From positions 122,443,503-122,507,502 of the forward strand of contig CM042692.1 of the NCBI GenBank assembly GCA_023614405.1: a stretch of DNA of 64,000 nucleotides, read 5' to 3'. Under the pieces are notes generated by a model. That model worked only from the letters and a program-made list of their open reading frames with translations. It was not told where the DNA came from and did no database searches. Below, piece by piece: positions 23,423 through 35,021 of the stretch (the stretch's first letter is position 1; each line of letters starts with the position of its first letter). Source of the DNA: Avena insularis (taxonomy: Eukaryota; Streptophyta; Magnoliopsida; Poales; Poaceae). The translations under genes were made by a program, and so were the position numbers.

Positions 23423-26400
23423 ATGGCGCATCCGAAAGATCTCTTAGACAAATCCAAATGCACCACGACTGCCCTGAAATCCTTTCAGGATGCAGGTATC
23501 CTCTTTAAGGGGAATTGGCGGATCCCCGCACCCGGCGAGATGGAGCCAAAGCCTTGCCAAGGCGAATTCATCTGCTTCTAGAGCCACTTAGAAAGACGGC
23601 TAGGATTCCCGATGTCGTTCTTCTTCTGGTGATTCTACGCGTATTACGCGATCAAGCCGTCGGATCTAGGGGCACACAACATGGAGTAGCTCGTGATCTT
23701 CGTCGCCTTGTGTGAAAGTTACCTCGGGTGCCGCCCTACTTCCCCTTGTGGTTGGAGTTGTTCCATGACTACTTAGGTCGCGAGGGGACTGACGGCCCCA
23801 TTCAGGCAGTAGGCAGAGTTACGTTTCAATTGAAGCCCAAAGCCACCTTTGTGAAGCTTCTACTGCCAAAGAAAGCCGCCAGCGAATGGAAAAAGAACTG
23901 GTTTTATGTGAATGAGTCCACCCCCGATGGCGAGGTGTCACTCCCAATGTACACCGCTAAGAGGAGCGAGTCGCGCCAGCTGTCAGCGACCGTGCTTCCC
24001 GAAGATCAGAGGATGGCCGTCGACGAAATGTTGACGTGGATCATAGAGCTGAAGAAGGAGGGTCTGGAATCCATTAATTTATACAACTTCTGGCTCGAGC
24101 AGCGGTTGGTCCCTCTGGCCACTCGATCCCACTGGATGTACCAGTACTCCAGCAAGGACGATGCCACGAAGTCGTGCAAGGAGGTCTAGGAGGCCGACGA
24201 TTACATCGTCGTGCTGAACAAGATCACGGACATGGAGTACATCGACCCAAAGTCCTGGACCGCTCCATATACTATGACCTTGAAGCGTCAGGCCCCCATG
24301 GTAAGCTCTCTTTCTTATTTCTAGTAGTAACAATTTTTGCAGTCACAGTCTTTACAGTCGCGGTTTTTGCTTTTTCTGATCACCTCTCTATTTCTTGTCA
24401 GTTGTTTCTAGTGCTGGAAAATTGGCTTCCTCCCCTTGACGAGGAGGTCCCTCCCGGTCTTGACGAAGGGGCAATGGAGTCCTCCAGTGATGAGGACGAA
24501 GTAGCGGAGGTTGTCGTGGTTGTGCCCGTGGCTCACAAGGCCCATGGGCGAAAGCAACACGAGATGGAGGCAAGCCACAACCTTGAAGAGCACGTTAGCG
24601 ACGAGGATGTGGTGCAGCAGCACAGCTCGCAGCGCGTGGCGATGCTGGTGAAGCCCGTGTCAAAGGAAAAGTCGCTCGCGAAGAATCCGCCGATGAAGCG
24701 GACATCACCGCCTCGGTCGGTGGTGGCATTCGAATCGTTGGACGAGGAGTCCGACAATGAAGAGGGTGAGGCGACCACCAAGATTCCAGAGGACACTGCT
24801 TCGATGGAGTCGAGGGAAGCGGATGGTTCCGCTTCCGTGATCGCGCCGACCACCTCGGCAGCCCCGGAGCCAGGGACTGCCGAACATACGGGGCGGAGGG
24901 AGCGCCCGTGTCACCCGGGCTAGAGGCTCCTGCAGCCACGAGCTCGGCGTCGAAGAAGCCAGTGGTATCATGGGCTGCGAGTGTTTTTCAGAGGGGGCTC
25001 TCACGCAAGTTGGGCCCGGAGCTAGAGAAGCATGCACATATTAGCACTGGGTTGCGTTCTCTCCCTGTTGCCAAGTAAGTTTGGTGTTTTCTTTCTTGTT
25101 CTTTGATCCTTCCTTGTATACTCAGCTTGCTGACCGTGGTGATTTCACAGGTCAGGTGTCAAGAAGATTGGGAGCCCCTCGATGGCCAAGGTTCTGCTGG
25201 TCGACATCGAAGGGATGGTTGATCCTTCCAAGAAGAGGAAGGCCGGCACGGTGGAGGCATCAAGCGAAGGCACGAAGAGGAAGAAGGAGCGTGACTCTGC
25301 AACCATGGCGGAAGAAAACATGGGGAAGGGCAATTCTGCCATTCACGCTGAAGATGAAGTGGCCGCCATCTCGGAGCCGAGCAAGCCGACCGAGCCAGCA
25401 GAGGTGCGGATGCCTGCGACCAGCGCTTCGGTGGTGAAGACCGCCTCGTTCCCTCGCTTTATGGCGAGGGCTTCTGTCGCGGCAACTTCAACACAATCGC
25501 CACAAATTCCTGAAGTTGTTGATGGCGACACCAGACAACGTCGCGGGCGTACCTCATTCTTGGTTGCCTTGACGGATGCCATCGAGCTTCACGGCATGTT
25601 AGGTGCCCCTATATGGGTATGTCTAGTCCCTGAGGGTCTAGTCGCTGAATTTCAACGACTAGACACACAAAATCTTTTAGTTGTCCAGTCCCCGAGGGTC
25701 TAGTCGCTGAATTTCAGCGGCTAGGCACTTAGAGGTTTTAGTCGTCCAGTCCCCGAGGGTCTAGTTGCTGAATTTTTCAGTGGCTAGGCACTTAGAGCTT
25801 TTAGTCGTCCGACCCCTTACTTTTTCTGTTTGCAGGGCTTGCAATGGTAATCGCCCAATCGGCAAGCCACGAAGGAGCCCTTAGAACACGATATGCGAGA
25901 GACAGAGTTGGCCAATCAGCGGCTCCAGGCGTCTACTGTTGAGTTGTATTACCCTTGGAAATTTTGTGTTTTTTCTGTTTGTGGGGAAACTGAGATATGG
26001 TATTCTTTCTTTCAGTTGATTCTTTCACTACTATCGCCAAGGCCCGCGAGGGGTATGTTCCAGTCGCCCAACTGGACACCGTGAAGGCTGCTTCAGCCGC
26101 GGCGGAGGAGCGAATTGTCCTATTCATGTAGGAGCTAGAAACGGCGAAGGCTTTGATGATCTCTTCTGAGGACATGGCTAAGGCTGCGGTCACCGCAGCG
26201 GAAGAGGAGCGAAACGCCTCTGAATCGGTCATCCTTGGGTTGCAGGAGAACCTTGCGGCACTTGATAAGCATGTGATGGAGACCTTCCGCAGACTCCTTG
26301 GTGAGTACCTTTTCCTTATTTACCTTATTGTCTTGTACGTGGCGAGTCCCCGGGCGGGTGAGTCCCCGAGCGGGTGAGTCCACTAGGTCAAAGTGGTATT

Positions 26401-26885
26401 GATTTCCTGACATTGCAGCCATGGTAGGTCAAAGTGATCTGGTGGTGCAGACCTTCGACGCCTCGAAGTGCGTGATGGCGGTGATGAATGCGGCCACCGC
26501 TTTGGCGCTTTGTGTCCAGGCTGTGCTCCAAGGGATCTCTCCCACCGAGGTGATTCCCAGCGAGCTGACGAAAGTATGGCGCTATCTCAAGCAGGCGACT
26601 GCTATGGTTGAGTGGATGGCGTGATCGACCTTCGGGCGCGGGGCCACCACAACACTCAATCTCGGGCTTGCGCACTTCCCCGATGACTTCGAGCTCGACG
26701 ACGTCACCAATGGGTATCCCTCAGCGAATAGCTTGGTGGAGATCACGGAGGTGTTGAGGTTGACTGCCAAATCTGTGCCGTTCGTGGAGCGGGTGTTGGC
26801 GATGGGGGGTCTAATACCATACCAGGAGATGGTGGTGGCTCCAGGCAACTTAGAGCCAGAGCACCGTGATCTGAAGTCGAAGTAG
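23423..26885 (+). pseudogene. Antisense gene of Tat C (Transposase_28-type), six or more exons
   Basis: A gene on the strand opposite to pol. ATG at 23423 (MAHPKDLLDKSKC). Exon 1 runs to 24300 and has the Transposase_28-like pattern: 'GFPMSFFFW', 'FVALCESYLG', 'YFPLWLELFHDYLG', 'KAASEWKKNWFYVNES'. Canonical splice sites follow: donor GTAAGC 24301 and acceptor CAG 24401; donor GTAAGT 25075 and acceptor CAG 25150; donor GTATGT 25617 and acceptor CAG 25835; acceptor CAG 26015; donor GTGAGT 26301 and acceptor CAG 26418. Exon 2 is acidic, exon 3 has a Lys-rich stretch ('KKRKAGTVEASSEGTKRKK'), and later exons are coiled-coil ('AAEEERNASESVILGLQENL'). In-frame stops (about 23580, 23629, 23685, 24187, 26622) and a shift near 24920 show decay. 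Its function in Tat elements is unknown. Confidence 0.75.
25617..25835 (+). repeat. Intron with three hairpin-bearing tandem repeats
   Basis: The third intron of the antisense gene consists mostly of three imperfect repeats of 60-65 bp. Each starts with AGTCCC(T/C)GAGGGTCTAG and contains an inverted repeat of the type CTAGTCGCTGAA...TTCAGCGRCTAG. The repeat start equals the complement of the Tat polypurine-like tract. Confidence 0.75.
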
Positions 26886-27859
26886 CCCTTCTGGTCGTCG
26901 TTGGCGAAGCAGTTGACAACATACCCGTTGAACCCTTCGGATCCATATGTCTGGGTCAGGGGTGATGGTGGTGCGTCTTCATCGGAGCCTGCAAAATGAG
27001 TAGATTGCCCTAGGGATTTTGTGTTAGTCATGGAGACTAGCACTTTTTGTAATGTACCTTGAACAATATATTTTGTTGTTGGAAGAAAAACGGTCAATCG
27101 ACTCATGTTGCTATGTTATTGTTGTTTGTTTTGTATTGTTACATTTGTTTTTATTGAGCGAGTCCCCGAGCGCGTCCTCCCTTTAGTGGGGTTATCCTCG
27201 CGTGTGTGTAAGTTACTTTGGATTGGGTTTGTAACTTGGTTGGAATTGATTTGTCATGGCTCGTGGAGCCAGTCACTTGATGACCCCAAGGGGAGCTCTA
27301 TACTTAGATGTTTGCCCAAACGTGCACAGGGTCGGTTTAGGCGAGTCCCCAGGTGTTCTAGTCGCATGCCCAAGGTAGGTGAAGATCTAGTGTGTTGTTT
27401 GAAACGCATCTCTCCCCTTGGCTCGGAAAACTAGTCGCATGGCAAGTACAAGGCACGCTCTCTTACTTGGTGTGTTCCTGAGCCGCCTGGGGGTCATTGT
27501 AGATGAGTCCCCGTGCGTGGTACTTAATCGTTCGAGTCTCTTTGCACGAGGATGGGAAGGACGAGTCGCTATGAGAAGTGTTATTGGTTGTATTGGCCCG
27601 ACGGGCCAGTCGAGCGAGGCGACTCCGATGGTGGCTCCGGGGTAGTGTGTCCGTGGATGACACAAGGCCCGAATATCTTCGATGCCCTTGGGTCGCACTA
27701 CTTAGCCGTGCCGGTCACTCGACCAAGGGTTGATTTCCGTGGGTAGCTAGCGTATTGCTAAGTGTATGAGTGTGATTGGCTCAAGAGTATGGCGAGTAGA
27801 CACAATTTGTGCGATCCAATTTTTTTTCATTATATAGCAGCTGAGTACAAGGTTTAGTT
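26886..27859. other. Non-coding spacer between antisense gene and pol of Tat C
   Basis: About 970 bp without a credible ORF. It holds several copies of GAGTCCCCG (27160-27170, 27343-27352, 27503-27512), again resembling the complement of the polypurine-like tract. A degenerate poly-T precedes the pol stop. Confidence 0.55.
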
Positions 27860-27952
27860 CTATGTGTAGAACTTCCGGAGGAGGTTTACATTCCATGGCC
27901 TCCCTACTTGTAGCTGGCCATTGCCTCGTACGTCGATGAGGTAGTAGGCGTC
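27860..27952 (-). pseudogene. Tat C integrase, C-terminal tail
   Basis: The last 30 codons of pol: 'YYLIDVRGNGQLQVGRPWN' then 'VNLLRKFYT' and a TAG at 27860-27862. This is the usual C-terminus of Tat integrases (gap filled by 'WN...LRKFY'). It directly continues the frame that stops at 38019 ('RVLGNGA') when element D and one TSD are left out. Confidence 0.85.
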
Positions 27953-29358
27953 TGAGAGTGCATATTTGCATCATGTTTTACATTATTATTTTGCATTGTA
28001 GATGTAGGATCTTGGTATTTTAAGGCGCTCGCGTGTGCATTTTATGTCTGTTTTCATCAGGATCAGGACAGATGATGGATCCAATAGATACAATTCTTGG
28101 AGCAGTTGTACTATGGAGAAAAGGGGTAAAAACAATGTAAATCTCTTATTTGGGAAATATTAATAATACCAGAAGAAAACCAGAAGCGAACGAGGGAGGC
28201 AGAGAGTCCAACAACCAACTATACGACTGGAACAACTTTTTCAGCCGTATAGCTCCGGCCGTATAGTTAGCGCCGCCTCCGCCTCGTCAAATAGTTTAAC
28301 CCCGTGCAATTGGTTCGAGGAGACAACATACAGAACACCTAGAAATCGCAGAAACCTCACCTTCGGATGGCATCTGGAGGGGGAACTAATCCACAAGGGA
28401 TCCATCTTCACCCTGCGCAGATCTGGGAGGCTAAGGCATCGATCTTCATCATCCACCACTGCATCATCACCATCTCCATCCATCCCATCTATATCTTGTC
28501 TAGATCTTGTTGTAACTCCTACTCTTTGTGGATTTATACAAGTACTATTCATCTATGATTGTTTCCATTACCATTGCTATGATGTTGATTGCCTCCATGT
28601 CTGAGTAGATCTCTGGTTCTTGGGGAGATGGAGAAACCCTAGCATATGATTGAGATGAGATAGAGATTATTATGTTATACATCATTATGTGTACGTGATA
28701 ATTGTCTTCATCTTGATGTTGGGAGTTGTGCACCTCCTTAACATTTGCCTCTCATGGGGACTCGATGAAGGTGATTACTTGTTGGTAGACGGAGGGATGA
28801 TAGCACTTACTGTGACTATAAAGATGTTGTCATTCCTTACGTACTAACTTGGGGAATCAAGGAGAACTCACAAAGCCATGTCCATGCCATGGGAGAAATC
28901 CCTTAATAGCGCAGTAATTTGATTGATGTCGATTGTTGTCTGCTGTGGTTATGAGGATGATGTGTGCAGCGGTTGTTGGCTATTCCTCCATATATGGAGC
29001 TCCTCCCACATACATACACATTATGAGAATATTCGTTATAATACTCTCGACCCCTTAGTCTAAATTGCTAGTGGTGTATCCACTATTCCCTGAGAACGCC
29101 TTTTCCCTATTGTAGTTCCAAAGTTCTATTACACACGCGATTTTTACTTTCAGCATTAAGTTTTGCTTTACTTTAAGTCACCTTGTTCAACCAAAAACCC
29201 AAAAACAACTCTACTTTACTTTCATCTTAAATTTATTTCTTAAGTACTTCGTTTTGTTATAGTTAAAAGAATTTTAGTCTTTTGCCTACTGCACCCTATG
29301 GGATCAATATCTTTATTTCGAAACTAGCTACAAACAATCTGCGCACTTGCAGTCATCA
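27953..29358 (+). repeat. 5' LTR of element D
   Basis: 1406 bp, starting TGAGAGTGCATATTTG and ending GTCATCA. It corresponds to 36624-38018 with scattered substitutions. It has a block (28207-28277) with the ACTATACG/CCGTATAG palindromic motif that recurs before ORF3; here the motif has one arm more than in the 3' LTR. Confidence 0.92.
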
Positions 29359-29369
29359 AGCTATTTTCA

Positions 29370-29386
29370 GGCGCCATTGCCGGGGA
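29370..29386 (+). other. Primer-binding site of D (tRNA-Asp type)
   Basis: GGCGCCATTGCCGGGGA, 11 bp after the LTR end. It matches the usual Athila-type site TGGCGCCGTTGCCGGGGA except for the first base and one A for G. A nearly identical sequence lies in Tat C at the insertion point. Confidence 0.85.
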
Positions 29387-29462
29387 GCTTAGCGCTGAAA
29401 GTAACTTTACTTTAATGTACTTTCATTGTACTAATTTTTACTTGAGTTGCAGGACCGCAACA

Positions 29463-30245
29463 ATGGACAACACTAAGCATTTAAATCAGCTTGAGGCAGT
29501 AATTAAAATGGGTTCGCCCATGGACGCTTTTATAACTGTCAACAAAAGCATAAATATGGATGGAGTCGAGATCCATCTTCTGTTATTTGAGTTATTACAT
29601 TCTAAGAAATTTGTAGGAACCAATGAAGAAAGTCCATATGGACACTTACAATTCTTTGAAGACATTCTTAGTTCCTTTATTTTCGATGACTGTAATCTTG
29701 ATATGGTTAAAACCCAGTTGTTTAGACAAACTCTCTCTAATAATGTTTGCGACTGGTACAGATCTTTTTGTGCAGAAGCACCGAGGACTTGGGAGGAATT
29801 GACAACCAAGTTCCTATCAAAATATTATTCTGAAAGCAAAGCTCACAAGATGAGAGGTATTATTATCAGTTTCAAAAATAATCCTAGTGAGGGACTATAT
29901 GAAGGATACCTAAGGTATAAAAGATACCTAGATAATTGCCCCCATCATTGTTTGCCTGATTGGTTAATCACCCATACCTTTTATGGAGGGCTAAATATTG
30001 AAAATAGAATGAATCTAGACACTGCTTCTTATGGCAGTTTTCTATCTTATATCTATGATGAGGCTTGGAATCTAATAATAAAAATGATAGAAGCAACTAA
30101 AAAATTTAAAGATAAGGAAAATATTACAAATAGTTTTTCTGAATATGCTTGCATTAACGATTTCCTTGCAGATGAGAGGACATATACAATGATTGAAACC
30201 CTTGGTATTGATTCTTACTCAGTAAAGAAAATTATTGAGAATTAG
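29463..30245 (+). CDS. Element D gag
   Basis: Capsid-type gag protein, 260 codons from the ATG at 29463; an upstream in-frame ATG at 29415 is less likely because MDNTKHLNQLEAV is a natural start after the leader. It has 'ESPYGHLQFFEDILSSF' and 'VKTQLFRQTLSNNVCDWYRS', then 'WEELTTKFLSKYYSESKAHKM', which follow the plant Retrotrans_gag pattern (PxxHLxxFxELC ... LFPxSLxxxAxxWY ... W..L...FL..Y). It is fully open. No zinc knuckle is seen before the stop at 30243; downstream coding continues after about 75 bp with the protease region. Confidence 0.85.
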   Translation: MDNTKHLNQLEAVIKMGSPMDAFITVNKSINMDGVEIHLLLFELLHSKKFVGTNEESPYGHLQFFEDILSSFIFDDCNLDMVKTQLFRQTLSNNVCDWYRSFCAEAPRTWEELTTKFLSKYYSESKAHKMRGIIISFKNNPSEGLYEGYLRYKRYLDNCPHHCLPDWLITHTFYGGLNIENRMNLDTASYGSFLSYIYDEAWNLIIKMIEATKKFKDKENITNSFSEYACINDFLADERTYTMIETLGIDSYSVKKIIEN

Positions 30246-30320
30246 GCAGGGCATTTGCAGGTACCTACAGAATGGGAACCTCATAAACCCCTCTAAGAAA
30301 AGAAGCATGCAAGAGCACTA

Positions 30321-31126
30321 ATGGAAGAGTTCTCCTCGATACCTATACAGGGGATCTTTGAAAAAAGACAAAGAGAGGAAGAACAAATAAAGAAGAGACC
30401 AAAGAAACCAGAAAGGAATTCCGAAGCTACAAATATAAATAATGTTATAATGAAGGATCTTATGGAAGCACGAATAGTGGAAGATGAAGTGGTTATGTTA
30501 GACCTTGAAACCTTAGAATTCATCAAAGGTAAAGTTCGAGGTAATGAAACTTCTAAACCAATGACCCCTATATATTGTGGAGAAACTTTCTTATATGGAA
30601 TTTGTGAACCAATTTCCACCATAAATATTATGCCTTCATCACTTTATGAGGAACTCCGCTACCATTTAAATAATCCAGATGTGGAACCAGTAGACACTAT
30701 TATTAATTGTCTAATAGAACCAATATAAAACTGGAAGGAGTAATCAGAAATATCTATGTCTTTATTGGCTCACTCATCTAGACCCTTGATTTCCATATAG
30801 TTGATATGCCTCAAGATTCTTTTTGTCCTATTCTTTTAGGCATGCATTTTATTTCCATCACCAAAGCTCGAGTAGATAATCAAAAGGAAACTATTTCATT
30901 GAAGTTTGGAGAAGAGGAAATGACATTCCACTTTGCCAAACTAAAGAAGAGGCCATATGAAGTGGAAGATATCAAGGAAGAAAAGAAGATTGCCGAACTA
31001 GCAGCAATTCATTTCAGTACTCCACGAGATGAATTAGAAAGGAGCCTGATTAATTGGGAAGAAGCATCAGATGATGAGAAGAAAGAAGACATGGATGATT
31101 ACCTTGATTCAATTCTGGAAGCATAA
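30321..31126 (+). pseudogene. Element D protease region
   Basis: Two open stretches (30321-30728 and 30806-31126) that belong to the protease part of the Athila polyprotein. After a basic, Glu/Lys-rich linker ('KKRPKKPERNSEATN') there is 'YGICEPISTINIMPSSLYEEL', which lines up with the family pattern 'ALCDLGASVNIMP': the catalytic Asp is Glu and the Gly is gone. The later 'FCPILLGMHFISITKARVD' matches the 'PIILGRPFL' strand. Stops near 30726 and 30780 break the frame. The C-terminal part is acidic ('EASDDEKKEDMDDYLDSI'). Enzyme activity is very unlikely. Confidence 0.75.
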
Positions 31127-31147
31127 AATCCACATGACTATGAAGAA

Positions 31148-32404
31148 TTGGTAAGAACAGGAGATGAAGAACCTCCGCCAATACAATTGAAAAAACTTCC
31201 AGACAATATGAGGTATGCGTTTTTAGATAATGAAAATAAATGTCCTGTTATTATTAGCAAGCATCTATTAGAAAATGAAACGAATAAACTCATTTTAGTT
31301 TTGGTTAAGCATCGTGAAGCCTTTGGATATACATTGAGTGACATTAAAGGAATAGATCCATCTTTTGTAACACATAAGATTACCATGCTTGATGATGCTG
31401 AACCCATAGTAGATACGCAAAGAAGGCTTAATCATAAGATGAAGGAAGTAGTAAGAAAATAAGTTATACGCTTACTGGATGCTGGCATAATATATCCTAT
31501 TTCTGACAGTAAGTGGGTTAGCCCAGCTCATTGCATACCAAGACAAGGTGGTCTTGATGCTGCTATGAATGAGGAAGGTGACCTAGTTCCTGTAAGGACA
31601 AATGTAGGATATCGTATGTGCATTGATTTTAGGAAGCTAAACCGAGAGACACAGAAAAATCATAAACCTGTACCATTCATGGATAAAATCTTAGAAAGAC
31701 TTAGTAATAATTCTTACTTTTGTTTTCTTGACGGTTATTCTGGATACTCTCAAATTGCCATACAATCGGAAAATCAAGAGAAAACAACTTTCACTTGTCC
31801 TTATGGCACATATGCTTATAGATTAATTCCATTTGGCTTATGTAATGCAGCAGCAACTTTTCAGGAATGTGTTCTAAAGATTTCTGATGATTTTGTTGAG
31901 TAGACTATGGAAGTCCTAACAAATGATTTTTTCGTTTGTGGAAAAACTTTTGATAATTGCCTCTACAATCTGACCAAAATTTTGCAGAGATACAGGCAAT
32001 CAAACTTGGTTTTGAATTGGGAACAATGCCGCTTCATGGAAAGAGAAGGTAAAGTTTTCGGGCACAAAGTTTCGGAGAAGGGAATAGAAATAGATAAAAC
32101 TAATATAAATGCTATAGAAAATCTCCCCATACCTCAGGACATTAAAAACTTAAAAATGTTTCTGGGACATGAAGGTTTTTATAAGCGGTTTATAAAAGAT
32201 TTTGCTAAACTAGCTATGCCCCTCACCAATCTTCTTGATAAAGAGACTCCATTCTATTTAGATCATGACTGCATTGTAGCTTTTGAGAACCTTAAGGATA
32301 AACTAGTTTCAGCACCTATCATGCAATCTCCAAAGTGGGACGAACCTTTCGAAATTAGGTGTGTTGCTAGTGATTATGCTTTAGGGGCTATTTTGGGACA
32401 GTGA
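31148..32404 (+). pseudogene. Element D reverse transcriptase
   Basis: RT domain of a Ty3/Gypsy element. It shows 'HREAFGYTLSDIKGIDPSF' at the start, a stop at 31460, then 'LLDAGIIYPISDSKWVSP', 'YRMCIDFRKLNRETQKNHKP', 'FCFLDGYSGYSQIAI' (first catalytic Asp), and 'FGLCNAAATFQECV'. The YxDD-type box should follow 'DDFVE-...-MEVF': here there is a stop at 31902 and the box reads 'VLTNDFFV', so one catalytic Asp is Asn. The connection part has 'FLGHEGFYKRFIKDFAKLA' and ends 'SDYALGAILGQ' before a stop. RT is inactive in this copy. Confidence 0.88.
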
Positions 32405-32703
32405 GATGGAAAGAATTTGAATGTTATTTATTACGCTAGTAGGCCTCTTAATAAGATTTAGAAACATTATGCTACTATAGAAAAGAGTTTCTAGCTATAA
32501 TTTTTGCTTGCGACAAATTTAGTTCTTACATAATTAATTCTAAGGTAATAATTCATACGGATCACCAAGCTTTGCGTCACCTCCTTGTAAAAAAGGATAC
32601 TAAGCCCAGGTTGATTAGGTGGGTTTTATTACTATGAGAATACGATTGGCAAATAGTAGATAGGAGGGGTAAGGATAATCCTATAGCATATCATCTCTCT
32701 AGG
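32405..32703 (+). pseudogene. Element D RNase H
   Basis: RNase H in the same frame as RT, broken by four stops (32402, 32459, 32492, 32635 region). It reads '[13 protein letters not shown]', 'HYATIEKSF', '[20 protein letters not shown]', '[20 protein letters not shown]' and '[15 protein letters not shown]', the expected order for Ty3/Gypsy RNase H. Some stops stand where the family has Gln or Leu. Confidence 0.82.
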
Positions 32704-34100
32704 ATGGAGGGAATAATTAATGACCCCATACCTACTAATGAATCATTTTCGGGAGAATATTTAGCACAAGTAGAAATTGTTGATCCATGGTATGCAGATT
32801 ATGCTAATTATCTAGCAACAAAGTTTATACCTCCCGGTATGTCAAGAAATCAAAGAATGAAATTCTTTAATGGTCTTAAATATTACTTTTGGGATGATCC
32901 GTATCTATATTGTCATGGACTTTACGGAATGGTTCGGAAGTGTGTTCCTAATCACAAAATGAATGCGATATTGAAAGCTTGTCATGGCAGTCCATATGGA
33001 GGGCATCATGCAGGTAAAAGAACTGCTGCAAATGTACTTCAATCCGGATTCTACTGGCCCACCTTACTCAAGGATGCACACAGGTATGTGGAATACTATG
33101 ATGCTTGCCAAAGAAGAGGTAATATAGGTAGGAGACAAGAAATGTCAATGAATTATAGTCTCATAATTGAACCCTTTGATGTATGGGAAATGGATTACAT
33201 GGGAACATTTATAGAGTCAAATGGTTATACTCATATTCTTGTTGCTGTTGACTATGTTCCTAAGTGGGTTGAATCTATCCCAAAAAATCATGCGGATGCA
33301 GCTACCTTAGTGAAGATGACAAAGGATGTCATATTCCCTAGGTTTGGAGTTCCTAGATTTTTAATTACTGACGGTGGTTCTCATATTATGAAAGGGACTT
33401 TCAGGAAAATCATCAGCAAGTATGGAGTAACTCACCGCGTTGCTTCACCATATCATCCCGAAACAAGTGGTCAAGTGGAAATCTCTAATAGAGAACCGAA
33501 GACTATACCCGAGAAGACAGTGGACAAATCAAGAAAGGATTGGTCATACAAGTTAAATGACACTTTATGGGCATACCGTACTGCGTTTAAAAATCCAATG
33601 GGTATGACACCTTATAAGATGGTGTACGGTAAGGCATGCCATTTACCTTTAGAACTAGAACACCAAGATTTTTGAATCTAAATTATGATCTCAAAGCAGC
33701 AGGGGAAAAGCGTTTATTAGATATGCATGCTTTAGATGAGTTTAGAAGTGAAGCCTATGAGAATGCTAGGTTGTTTAAGGAAAAAGTTAAGAGATGGCAT
33801 GATCGAAAAATAGAGAATAAAACTTCTAAAAGTGGAGACGAAGTGTTGCTCTATAATTCTCGTCTTAGGTTGTTTCCAGGAAAACTCAGATCAAAGTGGG
33901 AAGGTCCATATGTAGTTGAAGAAGCCTATTCACCGGGAGCAGTGAAGCTCCAAGGAAAAACACCTTCTCTTGCATGGGTGGTAAATGGACAACGCTTGAA
34001 GCAGTATAGGGTAAAAGAAGATATAAGTGCAATCACCAAAGAGTTGAGCACCCCCGAAGAAGTGATAAAGAAAAGATATACGAAGAACGGAAATTACTAG
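32704..34100 (+). pseudogene. Element D integrase
   Basis: The integrase is open for 323 codons (32704-33675). The zinc-binding part has '[19 protein letters not shown]' with its His residues but 'VEYYDACQ' has only one of the two Cys. The catalytic triad is complete: Asp in '[10 protein letters not shown]', Asp in 'FLITDGGSH', Glu in '[10 protein letters not shown]'. After '[14 protein letters not shown]' a one-base shift near 33665 moves the frame; the C-terminal part (to 34100) has 'ARLFKEKVKRWHDRKI', 'LFPGKLRSKWEGPYVVEEA' and 'VNGQRLKQYRV'. Apart from this shift it is the best kept pol domain of D. Confidence 0.87.
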
Positions 34101-34411
34101 AAGAATGGACTCAAGACGGAATGAGCGGTACTATGGTCAAGCTATTGACCATAAAAGAGCGCTTCATGGGAGGTACCCCATGTGAAATAAAGGTTTGAGT
34201 AAGTTTTTAAATTTTCAGCTAAAGTCTAGTTTTAGTATTGTGTTAAATGAGAAACAATCCATGCTCTAGCAAAGAAGATGGAAGATTGATGATGCCAAAA
34301 TTGGTCAAAAATTTAAGCTAACATTTATTTGTCAAAACTCAATATTTTGTTAAGTTTCATAGTAATAAAGAATTCTTGGAGAAACAGGAATTTTTTTGTG
34401 GACACAGAAGG

Positions 34412-34866
34412 TTTAACGATCAACTATATGGCGGGAATAAAAATTCTGGCCGTATAGTTCTGGGTGTATAGTTGTTGCGACGTCAACACTTCCATCCACG
34501 AAAGGTACTGAGAGTTAAATGACCAACTATATGGCCAGAATTAAAAATTCCGTCCGTATAGTTGCGGTCATATAGTTGTCAATGCCTTTGACAAAATAAT
34601 TTCTGGAATACTGAGAGTTTAACGACCAACTATACGATGATCAGAATTAAAAATTCCGCCCATATAGTCGCGGTCATATAGTTGTCAACCCTTCTCCAAA
34701 AAATTTATCCAGGATACAGAGAGTTTAACGACCAACTATACGGCGGGAATTAAAAATTCCGCCCGTATAGGTCCGGCCGTATAGTTAGGTTCCACCGTAG
34801 ATCTAATCTACAATCGGTTTATAACTATACGGCAGGAACTATACGGGTTGTGCCCGTATAGTTGAT
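34412..34866 (+). repeat. Tandem array of palindromic ACTATA/TATAGT units upstream of ORF3
   Basis: Four imperfect units of about 104 bp start near 34412, 34514, 34618 and 34722, with a partial fifth at 34822-34866. Each has 'ACGACCAACTATACGG' or similar, a central 'AATTAAAAATTCC' and 'CCGTATAGTTGCGG', so complementary arms can pair. The same motif is present once in each LTR (28207-28277, 36877-36935). No ORF runs through it. Confidence 0.85.
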
Positions 34867-35021
34867 CGTTACGCAAGGTGGCTAGGGTTTTTAACGCCTC
34901 CTTTTAAAGTTGATCGCATCTAACCTTTTCATTAAGTTTTTTCAAAGCTACAGCCTCCAGCCTTGAAAGATCTGCGTCATCCCTATACGGGTCCCTTTAA
35001 CAACATCCATACAACAAAGCC

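Noticed and set aside
34412..34866. CRISPR array
   Set aside because: Units are 104 bp, imperfect, without spacer structure, in a plant retrotransposon.
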